A stretch of 64,000 nt of DNA, taken from assembly GCF_029989365.1 (NCBI RefSeq), contig NZ_JAPRAQ010000019.1, positions 62,001 through 126,000 of the forward strand, written 5' to 3'. The notes below the pieces were generated by a model that was not told the origin of the DNA, ran no database searches, and saw only the letters and a program-made list of their open reading frames with translations. The stretch is from Bradyrhizobium sp. Arg816. Lineage in GTDB: Bacteria; Pseudomonadota; Alphaproteobacteria; Rhizobiales; Xanthobacteraceae. Shown here piece by piece: positions 55,162-63,296 of the stretch (position 1 is the first letter of the stretch; each line of letters begins with the position of its first letter). Made by a program: the position numbers and the translations under genes.

Positions 55162-56028
55162 CTACGACTTCACCGCGCCTGCCGTGAGCCCGCCCACCAT
55201 GTAGCGGCGGAAGGCGTAGTAGACTGCGGCCGGCGGCAGCGCGTAAATGAAGCCGGTGGTCATCAACAGCTCCCAGGGCGAATCGTCGGCAGCGAGGAAG
55301 TTGCCGAGTGCGACGGGGAGGGTGATCTCGCGGTCGTTGGATAGAAGCAGGAACGCGTAGAGATATTCGTTCCAGGCGAGCAGCACCGCATAGGTGCCGA
55401 TCGCGACCAGCGAGGGCATCATCAGCGGCAGGTAGACCAGGCGGAAGATCTGGAGCGTCGTGGCGCCGTCCATCACCGCGGCTTCGTCCAGCTCGACCGG
55501 CAGCTTGTCGGAGGCCTGCTTGAGCACCCAGATCGCGTAGGGGCTGGCGATCGTCACCATGGCCAGGATCAGCGACCAGTGATTGTTGAGCAGGCCGTAA
55601 TTGCCCATGGTGCGGTACATCGGCACGGCGAGGAACGCGGCCGGAATGAAATAGGTGAAGAGTGCGAGGTTCAACACGCTGCGTCCGCCCGGCACCTTCA
55701 GCCGCGAGATCGAGAACGCAGCCGCGGTCGCAATGAACAGCGTTAGCACGCCGACGGAGACTGCGATCACCGTCGAGTTCCAGAACTGGATGTAGAAGTC
55801 GCGCAGGAAGTAGTGCTGCTGCTTGAACACGATCTCGAAGTTGTGGAGCGTCGGATGATCCGGCCACAGCTTGCCCGAGAACGCGTCCTCCTTCGGGGAG
55901 ATCGCGAACAGGAACATGTGGTAGATCGGAATCATCGTCCACAGGAAGACGGGAATTCCGATCAGCAGCAGCCGCGCTTCGACCGCGACGTCGCGCCAGG
56001 AAAATTCGCTTACGCCGGGAAGCTTCAT
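55162..56028 (-). CDS. Carbohydrate ABC transporter permease, MalG type
   Basis: A 288-residue membrane protein with six helices. The N-terminal part has RDVAVEARLLLIGIPVFLWTMIPIYHMFLFA. The EAA-loop region is LDEAAVMDGATTLQIFRLVYLPLMMPSLV, followed by LAWNEYLYAFLLLS, the classical MalG stretch. It belongs to the CUT1 carbohydrate uptake class. It overlaps the MalF-type gene by four bases. No ATPase gene follows on this strand. Confidence 0.94.
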   Translation of the reverse strand: MKLPGVSEFSWRDVAVEARLLLIGIPVFLWTMIPIYHMFLFAISPKEDAFSGKLWPDHPTLHNFEIVFKQQHYFLRDFYIQFWNSTVIAVSVGVLTLFIATAAAFSISRLKVPGGRSVLNLALFTYFIPAAFLAVPMYRTMGNYGLLNNHWSLILAMVTIASPYAIWVLKQASDKLPVELDEAAVMDGATTLQIFRLVYLPLMMPSLVAIGTYAVLLAWNEYLYAFLLLSNDREITLPVALGNFLAADDSPWELLMTTGFIYALPPAAVYYAFRRYMVGGLTAGAVKS

Positions 56029-56897
56029 CGCGACAACCGTTTCATCATAAAGTACACGAGCGGCAGGACGAACGGCATCGCGCAGACGATGGAGGCCATC
56101 GCGAGCGAGAGCTGGTCGAGCCGGAGATAGCGGATACCCAGCGTCGCCAGCACGTGCGTGAGGTCAGCCGGGCCACCGCCGGTGAGCAGATAGACGCTGT
56201 TGAAATCGCCGAGCGTCCAGATCATCGAGAGCAGCGTGCAGGTGATGTAGAGCGTCTGCATCGACGGCCAGGTGATGTAGCGGAATTTCTGCCACCAGCT
56301 CGCACCATCGACCTCGGCGGCCTCGAACAGATCGTGCGCGATCGCAAGGCGTCCGGTGATCAGGATCAGCGTCCAGAACGGCAGTGACTTCCAGATGTGC
56401 ACGCCGATCGCCATGCTCAGCGCCACGGTCGGGTCGTTCAGCCAGTTCGGGCCGTCGTCGCCGGTGAGGGAGAAGATGAGGTGGTTGACCACGCCCCATT
56501 CGGGATTGAACATGAAGCGCACCGACAGGATGGTCGGGATCGACGGCACCGCCCAGGGCAGGATGAAGATCACCGAGAGCCATTTGATCCAGGTGCGCTG
56601 CTGCGCGAAGAAGCCGGACAGGAACAGCGCGATCAGCATCTTGATGTTGATGCCGATGACCAGGAAGATCAGCGTGTTGACCGCGGCGCGCGCGAAGATC
56701 GGATCGTGAAACAGCGCGACATAATTCGACGGGGCCCGCGCCAGCCACAGCCCGTAGCAGACGGGATAGACAACGAAGGCGAGGAAGACGAGCAGATAGG
56801 GCGCGAGCAGCACGATGCCCCAGACCTGCGCCGGGGTCAGCCGCGACGACAAGGGCGGAGCGGGCATCGACTGATCGCCAGAGAGCGTAATCGCCAT
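56025..56897 (-). CDS. Sugar ABC transporter permease, MalF type
   Basis: A 290-residue membrane protein. Landmarks are LLAPYLLVFLAFVVYPVCYGLWLA (helix 1), LPWAVPSIPTILSVRFMFN and the EAA loop LFEAAEVDGASWWQKFRYITWPSMQTLY, then MIWTLGDFNSVYLLTGGGPADLTHVL, typical of MalF/UgpA proteins. It partners the MalG-type permease encoded immediately downstream. Two hairpins separate it from the binding-protein gene upstream. Confidence 0.94.
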   Translation of the reverse strand: MAITLSGDQSMPAPPLSSRLTPAQVWGIVLLAPYLLVFLAFVVYPVCYGLWLARAPSNYVALFHDPIFARAAVNTLIFLVIGINIKMLIALFLSGFFAQQRTWIKWLSVIFILPWAVPSIPTILSVRFMFNPEWGVVNHLIFSLTGDDGPNWLNDPTVALSMAIGVHIWKSLPFWTLILITGRLAIAHDLFEAAEVDGASWWQKFRYITWPSMQTLYITCTLLSMIWTLGDFNSVYLLTGGGPADLTHVLATLGIRYLRLDQLSLAMASIVCAMPFVLPLVYFMMKRLSR

Positions 56898-56922
56898 TCT
56901 TCAGGACTCTTTGAAAGGACTT

Positions 56923-56943
56923 CCGGCCGCACGAGGCGGCCGG
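56923..56943. promoter_or_regulatory. Inter-cistron hairpin 1, before the MalF-type gene
   Basis: CCGGCCGC pairs with GCGGCCGG around a five-base loop, in the 97-base gap between the binding-protein gene and the permease gene. No T-run. Confidence 0.5.
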
Positions 56944-56956
56944 TATTAGCGTTTCG

Positions 56957-56982
56957 CCTCTCCCCGCGCCAGCGGGGAGAGG
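56957..56982. promoter_or_regulatory. Inter-cistron hairpin 2, after the binding-protein gene
   Basis: CCTCTCCCCGC pairs with GCGGGGAGAGG around GCCA, an 11-bp stem located 12 bases after the binding-protein stop. In ABC operons such stems stabilise the binding-protein message and reduce read-through to permeases (established pattern; inference here). Confidence 0.6.
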
Positions 56983-56994
56983 AAGAAAGAAGAT

Positions 56995-58380
56995 TTAGCC
57001 TGCAACCTGCTTGATGCGGACGATCAACTCGTCGACGGCCTTGTCGACCGGGACCTTTTCGCTGACGACCCGGTTCATCGCCTTGGCCCAGACGTTCTCG
57101 TTGTTGAGGATCGTGAACTTCCAGTTCTTGGTGAAGTCGAACGCGGCGGTGCCGCCGGTGAACTGGGCGTAGACCGCCTTGCGGTGCTTGTCGGCCTGCC
57201 AGAACGGGCTGGCCTGGCTTTCCTTGGTCACCGGGAACCAGCGGCCGAGCGCGCCCTCGATATAGGGGCGAACATTCTCTTCCTGGAGCAGGAAGCTGAT
57301 GAACTGCTTGGCCTCGGCCTTGTTCTTGGCCGCGGTGAACACCAGCCCGGTCTTGACGTCCGAGCGGTAGCGGATGGTCGAACCATCCGGCGCCTTCGGG
57401 AAGGACGCCGTGACGATGTCCTGCTCATAGGCCTTCTTGCCGGCGTCGCGCTGCTCCTGCGTGAGAGCCTGGTTCTGCGAGTCCTCAAACCACTTCGCGG
57501 CGATCGAGATCGTGAAGTTGTGGGTCATCACGATGGTCTTGTTGTGGAAGGCGACATTGTTGTCGGGGTCCTTCCAGGTTGTGGAGGAGGGCGGCGTGCA
57601 GCCCTTGATATAGGTGTCGGTGTAATCCTTCAGCGCGCTGATCAGATTCTCGCGCACCTTGGGATCGTCGACCAGGAGCTTGCCATCGTCGTCGACCAGC
57701 TTGACGTGGTAGGCGTCCATGAAGGTGTAGAACGACTGGAAGGCGTCGGTGGATTCCACGCCCATCGGCTGGCCGACGCCGTAGATGCGCTGGCCGGTGG
57801 CTTTGCGGATACCCGGCTGGACCTTGTCGCACCAGAACGTCCAGTAGCCCGCCCAATCGGTCGGGATGTCGGCGAGCTTGAAGCCGGCCTTCTCCAGCAT
57901 GTCGTTCCAGATCTCGACATGCATGCTCTGCTGCTTCAGCGGGAAGCCGTAATAGGCCTTCTTCTTGGTGACGTCGTTGTAGAGGATCGACGCGTCGAGC
58001 GTGTTCTGCACGAACCGGCCCTTGATCGGCTCCATGACGTCCGTGAGGTCCTCGAGCTTGCCCTCATAGGCCCACTTGCCCTGCGCCTGCACGTCGTAGG
58101 AATCGGAATAGGCAACATCGGGCACGGTGCCGGCATCGAGCGCGGCGACCGTCTTCGGAATCATGTCCTGGATCGCGTACTGCGACAATTCGACCTTGAT
58201 GCCGGTCTTGGCTTCGAACTTCTTGATCGTCTCGATCAGCGCGTCGTCTTCGGACCGATAGAAGCCCTTGCCCCACCAGACCGTGATCGTCTTCTGCTGC
58301 GCAAAGGCGGGTGCAGTGGCCGCAAAAAGCCCAACCGCAGCGACCGCCAATGATACTGCGCCAATAACCTTGGATCTCAC
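56995..58380 (-). CDS. Extracellular solute-binding protein, family 1
   Basis: A 461-residue periplasmic protein. GTG at 58380 is preferred because GGGAG lies 7 bases upstream; TTG at 58395 is an alternative. The signal peptide ends ATAPAFAQQ. The mature protein begins KTITVWWGKGFYRSEDDALIETIKKFEAKTGIKVELSQYA in part, the classical start of carbohydrate-type binding proteins, followed by ALDAGTVPDVAYSDSYDVQ and YGFPLKQQSMHVEIWN. The late region has TGLVFTAAKNKAEAKQFISFLL. It heads the cluster with the MalF and MalG permeases. The ligand is not readable. Confidence 0.93.
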   Translation of the reverse strand: MRSKVIGAVSLAVAAVGLFAATAPAFAQQKTITVWWGKGFYRSEDDALIETIKKFEAKTGIKVELSQYAIQDMIPKTVAALDAGTVPDVAYSDSYDVQAQGKWAYEGKLEDLTDVMEPIKGRFVQNTLDASILYNDVTKKKAYYGFPLKQQSMHVEIWNDMLEKAGFKLADIPTDWAGYWTFWCDKVQPGIRKATGQRIYGVGQPMGVESTDAFQSFYTFMDAYHVKLVDDDGKLLVDDPKVRENLISALKDYTDTYIKGCTPPSSTTWKDPDNNVAFHNKTIVMTHNFTISIAAKWFEDSQNQALTQEQRDAGKKAYEQDIVTASFPKAPDGSTIRYRSDVKTGLVFTAAKNKAEAKQFISFLLQEENVRPYIEGALGRWFPVTKESQASPFWQADKHRKAVYAQFTGGTAAFDFTKNWKFTILNNENVWAKAMNRVVSEKVPVDKAVDELIVRIKQVAG

Positions 58381-58588
58381 GTTTTTCTCCCTCAAACGGC
58401 CGGTGTTTTTAACCGGTCGTATAAAACACTAGCGCATGGCCGTCAGCCGATCTAGCGGCATCTTGTCAGACATAGGTCGTGGGGTGTGGGGCCAGCGGAG
58501 ATGCTTAATCCGCGCATCGATCCAATCGCCGCATCAATTCGGCCGGATCAATTCGCGATGGTCCGGCAGCGCCGGACGATCGCCGTCC

Positions 58589-60502
58589 TCAGTTGGACTT
58601 CGCGTTGTCCTTGGCGTTTTCCTTGGCATTCTCCGCCGTCGGCGAATCTGCCGGCGCAGGGTGCTTCTCGCCGGTGATGCGCCGCTTCAGGAGGTCCAGG
58701 AAGGGGGACGCCGCAGGCGACTGGCGGATCAGGCTTTCGGGGTCGGGGAAGACCAGCGGATCGTCCCAGGGACCCTGCACCATGAAGGGCAACTGAAAGC
58801 CGGACGTCGTATTGAGGCTCGCCACGCCCTTCATGTCGTATTCGCGCGTCGGCACCGAGGCGGTGCCCGTCAGCGTGATCTTCGCAGCCGGCCCCTCGAT
58901 GCGGATGTCCTCGGCGGTGGCGATCCCATCGGAGAATTTCACCGCGATGGTGAGGGTGTCATAAGGGGTCGAGCCGTTGCGGAAATTGCCGCCACCCGAC
59001 AGCGGCCGCCGCTCCAGCCGCTTCAGGAGCTGCTCGGCGTTGAAGCCCGAGATCGCACCGTCGTGCCCGGTCACGGTGGCAGTGCCGTCGAGCGACTGCA
59101 CGAGGCCGAACGGGCTGGAGCCGGAGGCCAGCAGCGAGACGTTGATGTTGCCGCGGCCGGACAGCTTGTTGAGGCCGAACAATTCGGAGGCGCAGGCCTG
59201 AAGATCGACATCGGTGAACTGGAATTGCGCCTTGACGTCGGCGACGGTGTCGGAGCGCGCGATCCCGAACGAGCCCTTGGCGATGCCGCCATAGACCTGA
59301 GCTTCGCCGACGGAGAGCGCCAGCGTGCCGTTGCGCAGATTGGCGCCGATCGCGGTGCGGCCGAGCTTCGACGACCCGACTGTCAGCCTGGCTGCCGACA
59401 GGCGCATGTCGAGGTCGGTGGTCGAAAGCCCGTTGAGATCGAACAGCTGCCTGTTCCAGTCGCGGGCGCCGCTGGCGAGCAGGCGGAAGGTCGAGATATA
59501 AGGCGTGAAGTCGAGCGCGTCGGCGGCAAGCGTCGCTTGCAGCGTCTGCCGGCCGTTATTGGCGTAGGTCATCACGCCCTCGGCGGTGTTGCCGTCGAGC
59601 TCGACATTGACGTTGGTGAGCGCGATCGAGGCGCCGACGACATTGGCGCGCGCCTTCAGCGCGAAACGGCCGAAGCCGCCGCTGCCGGGCTGCGGCTGAC
59701 CGGTCCAGCGCAGCGCGTTGCGCAAGGACGGGCTGTCGATGGTGAGCGTGCCTTCCATCATCGGGCTGGTGCGGTTGGCGACGCTGCCGTCGAAGGCAAG
59801 CTTGAGCGGGGCGCTGGCGATCCGCGCCTTCAGCCCGGAGCGGTCGCCGGAGAGGGCGGCGACGAAATCGGCGAAGCTGATCGAGCCGTCGACGCGCTCG
59901 CCGCGCCAGTCGAATTGTCCGGTCGCGGCGAAGGACCGCGAGATCGAGGGCCAGGCCAGCGACAGGTCGATGTCCTCGAACTTCTCGGGGGCGTGGGTGG
60001 TGGCGTCCTCGTAATTGAGCACACCGTCCTGGATTCTGATCTCGGAGAACGACACCTGGTTGTCGGCGCCCGGCTTCATGGTGCGCGCAATGGTCTGGAT
60101 GAAGGGCGTCCAGTTGCTTTCGCCATCCTGCTTCAGGCTGACATGGATGCGCGGCCGCAGCAGGGTCAGGTCGGCGATCTCGAACCGCTGCAGCAGCAGC
60201 GGCAGCAGCCGGAGATTGGCGGTGAGCACGTCGACATGGAGCGCGGGATCGCTGGTGCCGCCGCCCTTCAGGCCGACGTCATGGAAGGAAATGTAGCTCG
60301 CCGGCAGCAGCGAAATGTCGATGCTGCCTGCCACGCTGAGCTCGAGCCCGGTGACGTCGCGGATCTGCGTTTCCACCGCCTTGCGCAGCGCGTCGCGGTT
60401 GATGAGCCAGGAGGTCGCGATCAGGGCGATCAGCGCGAGGCCGAGCAGCGCCGCGATCGGCGTCCCGAGGCGCTTCATTCCTTGGGCCATGGTCAATGGC
60501 AT
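58589..60502 (-). CDS. AsmA-family envelope protein
   Basis: A 637-residue protein with an N-terminal membrane anchor (TPIAALLGLALIALIATSWLI) followed by RDALRKAVETQIRDVTGLELSVAGSIDISLLP, the AsmA N-terminal signature. The rest is a long, beta-strand-rich part (ATGQFDWRGERVDGSI, LKLAFDGSVANRT, LSGRGNINVSLLASGSSP) with the AsmA-like C-terminal region NAEQLLKRLERRPLSGGGNF. By family knowledge such proteins sit in the inner membrane facing the periplasm, with a role in lipid transfer to the outer membrane. The last 30 residues are Asn/Lys/Ala-rich. The start could also be MKRLG at 60478. Confidence 0.9.
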   Translation of the reverse strand: MPLTMAQGMKRLGTPIAALLGLALIALIATSWLINRDALRKAVETQIRDVTGLELSVAGSIDISLLPASYISFHDVGLKGGGTSDPALHVDVLTANLRLLPLLLQRFEIADLTLLRPRIHVSLKQDGESNWTPFIQTIARTMKPGADNQVSFSEIRIQDGVLNYEDATTHAPEKFEDIDLSLAWPSISRSFAATGQFDWRGERVDGSISFADFVAALSGDRSGLKARIASAPLKLAFDGSVANRTSPMMEGTLTIDSPSLRNALRWTGQPQPGSGGFGRFALKARANVVGASIALTNVNVELDGNTAEGVMTYANNGRQTLQATLAADALDFTPYISTFRLLASGARDWNRQLFDLNGLSTTDLDMRLSAARLTVGSSKLGRTAIGANLRNGTLALSVGEAQVYGGIAKGSFGIARSDTVADVKAQFQFTDVDLQACASELFGLNKLSGRGNINVSLLASGSSPFGLVQSLDGTATVTGHDGAISGFNAEQLLKRLERRPLSGGGNFRNGSTPYDTLTIAVKFSDGIATAEDIRIEGPAAKITLTGTASVPTREYDMKGVASLNTTSGFQLPFMVQGPWDDPLVFPDPESLIRQSPAASPFLDLLKRRITGEKHPAPADSPTAENAKENAKDNAKSN

Positions 60503-60760
60503 GTCCTGATCGGGTTGGTCGCTGGAGCCAGAAGGGCGGACCGGAAACCTGCGTGCCCACGCCCAACCCCCGCAACTTGATGGGTTTTCTTGTCGCTTTC
60601 AAGGCCGCGGACGGCTCTGCCCACGGCGTGGGCAGCTTCTATCACCGGACCGCGGAACGGAGAACCCCGTATCATTGACGGCTTTGGAGGATTTCGCCTA
60701 ATAATCGCCGCCAATGAGGCGCGACGCCTGCCAGCCGAAGGTTCAGTCGAGGTTTTTTGC

Positions 60761-61468
60761 ATGAACAAGGTCTATCCCGACGCCAAGTCGGCTCTTGAGG
60801 GCGTTCTCAAGGACAACATGATGATCATGTCGGGCGGCTTCGGCCTCTGCGGCATCGCCGAGGAGCTGTCGGACGCGATCCGCGAATCCGGCGTCAAGGG
60901 CCTGACGGTCGTCTCCAACAATGCCGGCGTCGACGGCATCGGCCTCAGCCGCCTGCTCGAAACCCGCCAGATCAAGAAGATGATCTCGTCCTATGTCGGC
61001 GAGAACAAGCTGTTCGCCCAGCAATTCCTGGCCGGCGAACTGGAACTCGAATTCAATCCGCAGGGCACGCTGGCCGAGCGCATCCGCGCCGGCGGCGCCG
61101 GTATCCCGGCCTTCTACACCAAGACCGGCGTCGGCACGCTGATCGCCGAAGGCAAGGAAGTGAAGGAGTTCGACGGCGAGAAGTACCTGATGGAGCGCGG
61201 CCTGTTCGCCGACCTCGCCATCGTCCACGCCTGGAAGGGCGACACCGCCGGCAACCTGATCTACCGCAAGACCGCGCGCAACTTTAACCCGATGATGGCG
61301 ACCGCCGCCAAGATCACGGTCGCCGAGGTCGAGCATCTGGTTCCGGCCGGTGAACTCAATCCCGACCACATCCACACGCCCGGCATCTTCGTGAAGCGCA
61401 TCGTCGAGGTCGGTACGGCCAAGAAGCGCATCGAATTCCGCAACACCCGTCCGCGCACCGCCGCTTAA
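60761..61468 (+). CDS. scoA: 3-oxoacid CoA-transferase, subunit A
   Basis: A 235-residue subunit. ATG at 60761 begins MNKVYPDAKSALEGVLKDNMMIMSGGFGLCGIAEELSDAI in part, the typical SCOT alpha start. It also has VSNNAGVDGIGLSRLL, ISSYVGENKLF, ELELEFNPQGTLAERIRAGGAGIPAFYTKTGVGT and YLMERGLFADLAIVHAWKGD. The enzyme moves CoA from succinyl-CoA to acetoacetate, feeding ketone bodies or poly-beta-hydroxybutyrate breakdown products into the TCA cycle. Subunit B begins 16 bases downstream. The open frame upstream to 60590 is not supported. Confidence 0.95.
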   Translation: MNKVYPDAKSALEGVLKDNMMIMSGGFGLCGIAEELSDAIRESGVKGLTVVSNNAGVDGIGLSRLLETRQIKKMISSYVGENKLFAQQFLAGELELEFNPQGTLAERIRAGGAGIPAFYTKTGVGTLIAEGKEVKEFDGEKYLMERGLFADLAIVHAWKGDTAGNLIYRKTARNFNPMMATAAKITVAEVEHLVPAGELNPDHIHTPGIFVKRIVEVGTAKKRIEFRNTRPRTAA

Positions 61469-61484
61469 GCGTCAGGAGACTCAC

Positions 61485-62135
61485 ATGGCCTGGACCCGTG
61501 AACAGATGGCTGCGCGCGCCGCCAAGGAACTGCGCGACGGCTACTACGTCAATCTCGGCATCGGCATCCCGACGCTGGTCTCGAACTTCATCCCCGACGG
61601 GGTCGATGTCAGCCTCCAGAGCGAGAACGGCATGCTCGGCATGGGACCGTTCCCCTATGAGGACGAGGTGGATGCCGACCTCATCAATGCCGGCAAGCAG
61701 ACCGTGAGCGAGCTGCCGTCGACCTCGTATTTCTCGAGCGCGGATTCCTTCGGGATGATCCGCGGTGGCCACATGGATCTGTCGATCCTCGGCGCCATGC
61801 AGGTGGCCCAGAACGGCGATCTCGCCAACTGGATGATCCCCGGCAAGATGGTCAAGGGCATGGGCGGCGCGATGGATCTCGTCGCCGGCGTCAAGCGCGT
61901 CGTCGTCGTGATGGAGCATTCGGCCAAGGACGGCTCGAAGCTGCTGAAGAAGTGCAATCTGCCGCTGACCGGCGAGCGCGTGGTCGACATGGTCGTCACC
62001 GATCTCGCCGTCTTCACCATCGACAAGCATGGCGACGGCGGTATGGCCCTGATCGAGCTCGCCGACGGCGTCTCGCTCGACGAGGTCAAGGCCAAGACCG
62101 AAGCCGAATTCCGCGTCGCGCTGAAGAATACGTAA
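61485..62135 (+). CDS. scoB: 3-oxoacid CoA-transferase, subunit B
   Basis: A 216-residue subunit starting MAWTREQMAARAAKEL. It has YYVNLGIGIPTLVSNFIP and LQSENGMLGMGPFP with the catalytic Glu47. Then come the stretches FGMIRGGHMDLSILGAMQV, GKMVKGMGGAMDLVAGVKRVVVVMEH and ELADGVSLDEVKAKTEAEF. The pairing and the spacing to subunit A show one operon. A terminator follows 22 bases after the stop. Confidence 0.96.
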   Translation: MAWTREQMAARAAKELRDGYYVNLGIGIPTLVSNFIPDGVDVSLQSENGMLGMGPFPYEDEVDADLINAGKQTVSELPSTSYFSSADSFGMIRGGHMDLSILGAMQVAQNGDLANWMIPGKMVKGMGGAMDLVAGVKRVVVVMEHSAKDGSKLLKKCNLPLTGERVVDMVVTDLAVFTIDKHGDGGMALIELADGVSLDEVKAKTEAEFRVALKNT

Positions 62136-62157
62136 GAGAGCAGTCTCGAATGATTGT

Positions 62158-62191
62158 GAAATGGCCGGGCTTCGTCCCGGCCATTTTCGTT
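62158..62191 (+). terminator. Rho-independent terminator of the scoA-scoB operon
   Basis: ATGGCCGGG at 62161-62169 pairs with CCCGGCCAT at 62176-62184, with flanking A-T pairs, followed by TTTTCGTTT. Confidence 0.88.
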
Positions 62192-62249
62192 TGAGGAGTA
62201 GCCCGGGCGGGGCGTTGTTTGACGCTCGCGCCTCCCGCATTTGACGCTG

Positions 62250-62346
62250 TCATGCCCCGCGAAGGCGGGGCATCCAGTACGCCGCGGCCTATCGATTCCA
62301 GCACAACCGTCTCGGAGCACTGGATTGCCCGCCTTCGCGGGCAACG
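62250..62346. repeat. Dispersed palindromic repeat, TGCCCCGCGAAGGCGGGGCA family
   Basis: The left arm TCATGCCCCGCGAAGGCGGGGCATCCAGTA contains its own hairpin and pairs with TGGATTGCCCGCCTTCGCGGGCAACGA at the right. It lies between the sco terminator and the end of nirV. This pattern is a commonly seen intergenic repeat in Bradyrhizobium-like genomes (from memory). Confidence 0.8.
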
Positions 62347-62363
62347 ACAGCAGAGGCGTGCCG

Positions 62364-63244
62364 CTACGACCTCGCCGCCCACACCTTGCCCCACCGCGCC
62401 GACACGCTCGCGACCCATGACGGCTCCTCGCGCACCAGGCGGAAGCCGAGATTGGCGGGCGGTACGCCCTGCGCGCAGCCGCCGGCGCGAGCGTCGCGGA
62501 TGAAGTCGGTGACGTAGGCGCGGTGCGCGCCCTCGGCTCGACGCGCACGCCGCAATTCACGGTCGGGCGGCCGGCATTGCCGGCTTCGTCGATCCGCGAG
62601 CGCACGAAGCAGGTCGAGGTCCATTCCCAGACATTGCCGGCAATGTCCTCGATGCCGTGCTCGTTGGGGCCGAACTTGCCGAACGGATGGGCCGTGGTGT
62701 CGGAGAAATCGCGCTCGGATTCACGCTCGTAACGGCTGATCCAGCGCTTTGAAGGATCGTCTGCGTCCACAGGCGCGCCGTCGTCCCTGAACCGGGAGCC
62801 TGCCGCAAAGGCCCATTCCGCGTCGCTCGGCAGGCGATAGGTGTGGCCGGTCTTGCGCGACAGCCAGCCCGCATAGGCCTGCGCATCGTGCCAGCTCACC
62901 TGCACCGCGGGACGATCAGACGCAATCGCGACGCCGCGATCGAGCGCCCGGCACGCGCTATCCTGCACGCAGAGCTCATAGTCGGATGACGAGACCTGGT
63001 GCCGCATGATGTGCAGCGGCCGGTTGAAGCGCATCGCGCGCAGCGGCACTTCGGCCTGTTGCCCGGCGCGGGTGAAATCGCCGGCCTCGCGATAGGAGAG
63101 ACTGCCCGGCGCGACCCTGACGATGGCAGGCTCCGTCGCCGTGCCGTGGACCGCCATGTCCGAGACCAGCGGCGCCACGGCGATCGGCCCTGCGAGCCCG
63201 GCGGCGCAGGCGAGCAGCAGTTTCAGCTTGAATGCGATCAGCAT
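62364..63244 (-). pseudogene. nirV: NirV, SUMF1/formylglycine-generating-enzyme-like protein, one frameshift
   Basis: The N-terminal 235 residues lie in one frame from 63244: a signal peptide, then VRVAPGSLSYREAGDF, VSSSDYELCVQDSACRALD, VQVSWHDAQAYAGWLSRKTG, YRLPSDAEWAFAAG, FGKFGPNEHGIEDIAGNVWEWTSTC and PTVNCGVRV. The rest of the fold, HRAYVTDFIRDARAGG and PPANLGFRLVRE, continues in another frame and ends at 62364. Joining needs one extra base near 62530-62548 (a run of three C on the plus strand). NirV is the usual companion of NirK, of unclear role. Without the correction the frame runs on into unrelated DNA to 61655. It is a pseudogene or a base-call error. Confidence 0.85.
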
Positions 63245-63255
63245 GGTCGTCCCCC

Positions 63256-63291
63256 GAAGAAGGAAGGGGCCGGCGATGACCGGCCCCTTGT
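63256..63291 (-). terminator. Hairpin between nirK and nirV
   Basis: On the minus strand AAGGGGCCGG pairs with CCGGCCCCTT around a short loop, followed by CCTTCTTC. The stem lies just after the nirK stop, 20 bases before nirV, and could terminate or attenuate transcription into nirV. Confidence 0.65.
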
Positions 63292-63296
63292 CGCGT

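Noticed and set aside
57011..57027. FNR/FixK-like TTGAT...ATCAA palindrome
   Set aside because: Spacing is seven bases instead of four and it lies inside the binding-protein coding region.
58436..60580. 714-residue plus-strand frame over the AsmA gene
   Set aside because: Shadow with no fold signature; the AsmA gene is on the minus strand.
61655..62363. Continuation of the nirV first frame past the frameshift
   Set aside because: After residue about 235 it becomes Arg/Pro-rich, crosses a dispersed repeat and runs antisense to scoB, so it is not protein-coding.
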